Positions 61,128-64,000 of a DNA stretch of 64,000 nucleotides are shown here, one piece after another (the first letter of the stretch is position 1; every line of letters starts with the position of its first letter). This stretch comes from RPQJ01 sp963712815 (lineage in GTDB: Bacteria; Pseudomonadota; Gammaproteobacteria; Steroidobacterales; Steroidobacteraceae): contig CAVQJL010000014.1 in NCBI GenBank assembly GCA_963712815.1, positions 1-64,000 of the forward strand, given 5' to 3'. The notes beneath the pieces were generated by a model, which was not told the DNA's origin, searched no databases, and worked only from the letters and a program-made list of their open reading frames with translations. The translations under genes were made by a program, and so were the position numbers.

Positions 61128-61251
61128 GACGCTACATGCGCCGTGCGAGCCTGACGCAGTCGGGCTCGCCCAGGCGCCGGGTGTCAGCGTCGGATCAGGG
61201 TTCGCAGAGGCCCGCATTTCGAGCGGGCCGGCGCGAACCCTGATCCGACGC
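61128..61251 (-). repeat. Structured 124-base repeat element, copy B (inverted)
   Basis: Same length and layout as copy A but on the opposite strand, 94 bases away. Its hairpin is GCGTCGGATCAGGGTTCGC (61187-61205) with GCGAACCCTGATCCGACGC (61233-61251), enclosing the same GGCCCGC-loop-GCGGGCC core. Shared conserved segments are at 61163-61178 and 61128-61149. The outer stem differs from copy A on both sides, so pairing is kept. The 94 bases between the copies show no other feature. Confidence 0.85.
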
Positions 61252-61317
61252 CACCTACCGACGCGTATGGTCCGTTGCGAACCCCGGCCGAACGCTGCCA
61301 GCGAATGGGGAAACTGC

Positions 61318-62184
61318 TCAGGCGCCCTGCGCGTCGAACTCGAAACGCATCGACAGGTCCACCGCCCGCAGGTGCTTCGTGAGCGACCCGATCGAGACGA
61401 AATCGACGCCCGTCTCCGCGATCGGACGCAGCGTCTCGAAGCTGACGTTACCCGAGGCCTCGAGCTTCATCGGACCGCGCGGATGGGCGCGGTTCATCGC
61501 CACCGCCGCGCGCAGGTCCTCGAGCGAGAACTCGTCGAGCAGGGCCATGTCGGCGCCGGCGTCGAGCGCCTGGCGCAGTTCGTCGAGAGTCTCGACCTCC
61601 ACCTCGACGGGCACGCGGGCGCCGGCGGCCCGCGCGGCGACGACGGCCGCCGCGATCGAGCCGGCGGCCATGATGTGGTTCTCCTTGACGAGGATGCCGT
61701 CATAGAGACCCATGCGGTGGTTGCTGCCGCCCGCGCAGCGCACCGCGTACTTCTGTGCGCGGCGCAGCCCGGGCAGGGTCTTGCGCGTGTCGAGGATGCG
61801 GCACGGCAGGCCGGCGACCAGCGCGACGTAGCGTCGCGTGGCCGTCGCGGTGCCCGAAAGGGTCTGCAGGAAGTTGAGCGCCGTGCGCTCGCCGGTCAGC
61901 AGCGAGCGGGCCGGGCCCGCGAGCCGGCAGAGCCGCTGGCCCGGGGTCACCTCCGTGCCTTCCTCCGCCTCCCACGCGACGCGCACGGACGGGTCGAGTT
62001 GGCGGAACACCTCATCGACCCAGGGCCGGCCGCAGAGCACGGCGGGCTCGCGCGTGATCACGGTGGCGCTGCCGGCCCGGTCCCCGGGCACCAGCGCTGC
62101 GGTGAGGTCGCCGCTGCCGACGTCCTCCGCGAGCGCGCGGGCAACCTGGTCGGCGAGGTCCGTCGGCGGTTGGATCCGGCTCAT
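61318..62184 (-). CDS. nadC: Nicotinate-nucleotide pyrophosphorylase (carboxylating)
   Basis: A 288-residue quinolinate phosphoribosyltransferase giving nicotinate mononucleotide, CO2 and PPi in NAD synthesis. Conserved blocks are LAEDVGSGDLTAALVPGDRA, ERTALNFLQTLSGTATATRR, ILDTRKTLPGLRRAQKYAVR, GGSNHRMGLYDGILVKENHI, VEVEVETLDELRQAL and LEASGNVSF. ATG 62184 gives the standard length; an upstream in-frame start would overlap the next gene. The gene lies 17 bases after the membrane-protein gene on the same strand. Confidence 0.97.
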   Translation of the reverse strand: MSRIQPPTDLADQVARALAEDVGSGDLTAALVPGDRAGSATVITREPAVLCGRPWVDEVFRQLDPSVRVAWEAEEGTEVTPGQRLCRLAGPARSLLTGERTALNFLQTLSGTATATRRYVALVAGLPCRILDTRKTLPGLRRAQKYAVRCAGGSNHRMGLYDGILVKENHIMAAGSIAAAVVAARAAGARVPVEVEVETLDELRQALDAGADMALLDEFSLEDLRAAVAMNRAHPRGPMKLEASGNVSFETLRPIAETGVDFVSIGSLTKHLRAVDLSMRFEFDAQGA

Positions 62185-62201
62185 CGGCGTGCGGCAGTCT
62201 T

Positions 62202-62804
62202 TCAGACGGGCAGTCCGTGCGTTGCCGAACCCATGCAGAGCAGCATCGGGATCGAGAGCACCAGATTGGTCCGCGAGGCAAGCAGCGCGACCCTGCGGGC
62301 GCGGGCCTTTTCCTCGTCGCTGGCGGCGACGAGGCCGAGTAACTTTTTCTGGCCGGGCCAGATCAGCGCCCAGACGTTGAACAGCATGATGGTGCCGAGC
62401 CACGCGCCGATGCCGATGATGAGCTGGTAGTAGTTGACCCCGTCACTGGCGAGGCCGAGCGTGAAGGCGCCGGTGAAGTTGCCCGAGCGACCGAGGTGCC
62501 ACGCCCCCGTGAACCAGGTGGCGAGCGCGGCCCAGCGGAACCAGAAGAGCGCGCGCGGCGCGACGTAGCGGGTGATCGCGGCGCCGCCCGGGCTACCCTT
62601 GTCCTCCGCGGCGGCGGCGAGGGCGGGGATCTGCACGAGGTTGAAGTAGTAGAGGAGGCCGACCCAGAGGACGCCGGAGACGATGTGCAGCCAGCGGGCG
62701 ATGCTCAACTCGCCGAAGGAGGTCGGACCGATCAGCAGGGACAGCACGACGGCCGCGACGAATCCGGTCGTGATCGCGCCACGAACCGTCAGCAGCGGAT
62801 TCAC
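62202..62804 (-). CDS. PuuD/urate-oxidase-N-like integral membrane protein
   Basis: A 200-residue membrane protein with about five hydrophobic segments. ARWLHIVSGVLWVGLLYYFN with LVQIPAL, then FWFRWAALATWFTGAWHLGR and IIGIGAWLGTIMLFNVWALI, match the N-terminal membrane domain of the urate hydroxylase PuuD family (PF06181), where the histidine of RWLHI may bind heme. The C-terminal cytochrome c domain of PuuD is missing. GTG 62804 is chosen because GGAGG lies seven bases upstream. Stand-alone versions are common in gammaproteobacteria and have no established function. Probably co-transcribed with nadC. Confidence 0.7.
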   Translation of the reverse strand: MNPLLTVRGAITTGFVAAVVLSLLIGPTSFGELSIARWLHIVSGVLWVGLLYYFNLVQIPALAAAAEDKGSPGGAAITRYVAPRALFWFRWAALATWFTGAWHLGRSGNFTGAFTLGLASDGVNYYQLIIGIGAWLGTIMLFNVWALIWPGQKKLLGLVAASDEEKARARRVALLASRTNLVLSIPMLLCMGSATHGLPV

Positions 62805-62944
62805 CAGTGAACCTCCAGTGGGCGGATTCGGCAGCGCCTGGCCTAAGGATGCTCGCGGGCCTGCAGGGACATAGCGCGCAATTTGAAGAATGAGTCAGGC
62901 ATCCCCATAATCCAACGCCCGGCGGGGCAAGGTCAAGGCGGCGA

Positions 62945-63157
62945 ATGACGCGATCGGCTCCAGCTTCTCCCTGCATCAACGTCTGCGAGCTCGACGAGCG
63001 CAATTGCTGCAAGGGATGCCGACGCACGGTGGGCGAGATCGCCCGCTGGGGCCGGATGAGCGCCGCCGAGCAATGGGCCGTGATCGCACGGATCGAACAG
63101 GTGCGCGCCGCCGACCGGCGCGATTCAGTGGCCGCGGCAGGCGTGGCCGAGGGATAA
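62945..63157 (+). CDS. DUF1289 small cysteine-rich protein
   Basis: A 70-residue protein with the DUF1289 pattern SPCINVCELDERNCCKGCRR followed by TVGEIARWGRMSAAEQWAVI. The four spaced cysteines probably bind zinc or an iron-sulfur cluster. Family function is unknown; such genes commonly neighbour small metabolic or redox genes. It is four bases before the monothiol glutaredoxin gene, which suggests a shared transcript and possibly iron-sulfur-related roles (inference). Confidence 0.88.
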   Translation: MTRSAPASPCINVCELDERNCCKGCRRTVGEIARWGRMSAAEQWAVIARIEQVRAADRRDSVAAAGVAEG

Positions 63158-63161
63158 CAAC

Positions 63162-63488
63162 GTGGACATCAATCAGCGCATCCAGGACCAGCTCAAGTCG
63201 AATCCCGTGGTGCTCTACATGAAGGGCACGCCGGACTTCCCGCAGTGCGGCTTCTCCGCTTCCGCGGTCCGCACGCTCGAGGCCTGCGGGGCGAGCTTCG
63301 CCTACGTCAACATCTTCGAGGACCCGGAGCTTCGCGAGGCCCTGAAGCGCCACTCCAACTGGCCCACCTACCCGCAGCTGTACGTGAACGGCGAGCTGCT
63401 GGGCGGTTCGGACATCATCACCGAGATGTTCCAGAAGGGCGAGCTGCAGCAGGTGCTCACCGAGGCCGGCGTGACCGCCAAGGCCTGA
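63162..63488 (+). CDS. grxD: Monothiol glutaredoxin, Grx4 family
   Basis: A 108-residue glutaredoxin with the monothiol active site CGFS at residues 29-32 (GTPDFPQCGFSASAVRTLEA). Other family marks are WPTYPQLYVNGELLGGSDII. CGFS glutaredoxins bind a glutathione-ligated [2Fe-2S] cluster and act in cluster transfer and iron homeostasis. The start is GTG 63162 (VDINQRIQDQLKSNPV), aligning with the family N-terminus. Convergent with rnt. Confidence 0.95.
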   Translation: MDINQRIQDQLKSNPVVLYMKGTPDFPQCGFSASAVRTLEACGASFAYVNIFEDPELREALKRHSNWPTYPQLYVNGELLGGSDIITEMFQKGELQQVLTEAGVTAKA

Positions 63489-63551
63489 GGCCGAGCCGCT
63501 CGCCGCGGGTACTGGCGCCTCGACCGACTGCGGTCGCCGCGGCAGCGTCCT

Positions 63552-64000
63552 TCAATACTCCTGAGGCGGCGGATCGTCGTCCGCTTCGAGCCCGTTCGTT
63601 CGCTCGAGCGATTCCTCGTACATGAAACGGAACCGGTTGCAGATCGTGCAGAACAGCGCGGCGGTGCGCTCCGCATCGTAGATGGCCGAGTGCGCGCTCG
63701 CCGGGTCCCAGGCGAGCCCGGCCGCGGTGACGGCGCGCGAAAGCACCGTCTGGCCGAGCGCCACGCCGCCGAGCGTTGCGGTGTCGAAGCTCGAGAACGG
63801 GTGGAACGGGTTGCGCTTGATGTCCGTGCGTGCCACCGCGGCATTGAGGAATCCAAGGTCGAACGACGCGTTGTGGCCCACGAGGACCGCCCGCGTGCAT
63901 TCGCTGTCGCGCACGGCCTTGCGCACCTCTCGGAACAACTGCGTCAGGGCTTCCTTCTCCGGCATGGCGGGACGCAGCGGGTGGTGGGGGTCGATGCCGT
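63552..64000 (-). CDS. rnt: Ribonuclease T (3' part; 5' end outside the window)
   Basis: The C-terminal 149 or so residues of an RNase T, a DEDD 3'-5' exoribonuclease that trims tRNA CCA ends and other stable RNAs. Visible motifs: VGHNASFDLGFLNAAVARTD (with the Exo II aspartate), NPFHPFSSFDTATLGGVALG, and HSAIYDAERTAALFCTICNR (Exo III H-x4-D). The reading frame is open to the window edge, so the N-terminal Exo I motif and the start codon are missing only because of the cut. The C-terminal tail EADDDPPPQEY is acidic and short. Confidence 0.95.
   Translation of the reverse strand, partial: GIDPHHPLRPAMPEKEALTQLFREVRKAVRDSECTRAVLVGHNASFDLGFLNAAVARTDIKRNPFHPFSSFDTATLGGVALGQTVLSRAVTAAGLAWDPASAHSAIYDAERTAALFCTICNRFRFMYEESLERTNGLEADDDPPPQEY

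Noticed and set aside
60910..61251. Integron attC sites or a CRISPR array.
   Set aside because: There are only two inverted copies, no RYYYAAC/GTTRRRY core pair, no integrase or cas genes and no regularly spaced direct repeats.

Overview
The window is a G+C-rich chromosomal segment, most likely from a gammaproteobacterium. The housekeeping blocks point that way: ispB divergent from rplU-rpmA-obgE, then rpsT, murJ, ribF-ileS-lspA-ispH, a fimT-pilV-pilW-pilX-pilY1-pilE minor-pilin operon, and ppc, nadC, grxD and rnt. The order within the class cannot be fixed from sequence alone. No phage, insertion sequence, CRISPR array, rRNA or replication origin was seen.

Layout. (1) 1-6.3 kb: envelope and secreted proteins: a FadL-type porin, a broken outer-membrane transporter relative, a DUF2860-like barrel, a DUF3604 metallohydrolase and another barrel. 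(2) 6.8-14.8 kb: CoA-ester and redox catabolism: a GMC oxidoreductase, a minus-strand operon maoC - acyl-CoA dehydrogenase - two CaiB/BaiF CoA-transferases, and opposite it a third CoA-transferase with an amidohydrolase. (3) 14.8-28 kb: a secreted choice-of-anchor I protein, a TonB receptor, ppc, a histone-H1-like protein, an operon of homospermidine synthase, zinc-free MDR reductase and NUDIX hydrolase, and a CNNM/CorC membrane protein. (4) 28-42.7 kb: a PEP-CTERM protein, tRNA-Pro, the ribosomal/Obg block, murJ, a TPR protein plus a second PEP-CTERM gene set between murJ and ribF, then ileS-lspA-ispH. (5) 42.8-50.1 kb: the pilus operon, an Irr-like Fur regulator and tRNA-Thr. (6) 50.1-60.9 kb: a lipid/glycan cluster (two LpxL-type acyltransferases, an acyl-AMP ligase fused to a carrier domain, its likely phosphopantetheinyl transferase, a DUF374 acyltransferase, a GT2 and an ArnT-like GT39) followed by a GAF-PAS-GGDEF-EAL protein. 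(7) 60.9-64 kb: a pair of inverted structured repeats, nadC, a PuuD-like membrane protein, DUF1289, monothiol glutaredoxin and the 3' part of rnt.

Main observations. Both PEP-CTERM genes, about 9 kb apart and on opposite strands, carry a GG-N10-GC sigma-54-type promoter. Two 124-nt copies of one element face each other at 60,910-61,251; their long hairpin stems differ between copies in a compensatory way. The acyl-AMP ligase/carrier, PPTase, acyltransferase and glycosyltransferase genes look like a compact, unassigned envelope-lipid pathway.

Sequence quality. Reading frames are broken in two patches (about 12-2,234 and 10,440-12,400) almost entirely by extra single bases, with isolated breaks in ppc (near 20,730) and an acyltransferase (near 50,370). 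The reconstructed proteins are otherwise well conserved, so uncorrected sequencing insertions are more likely than real gene decay. These genes are marked as frameshifted.
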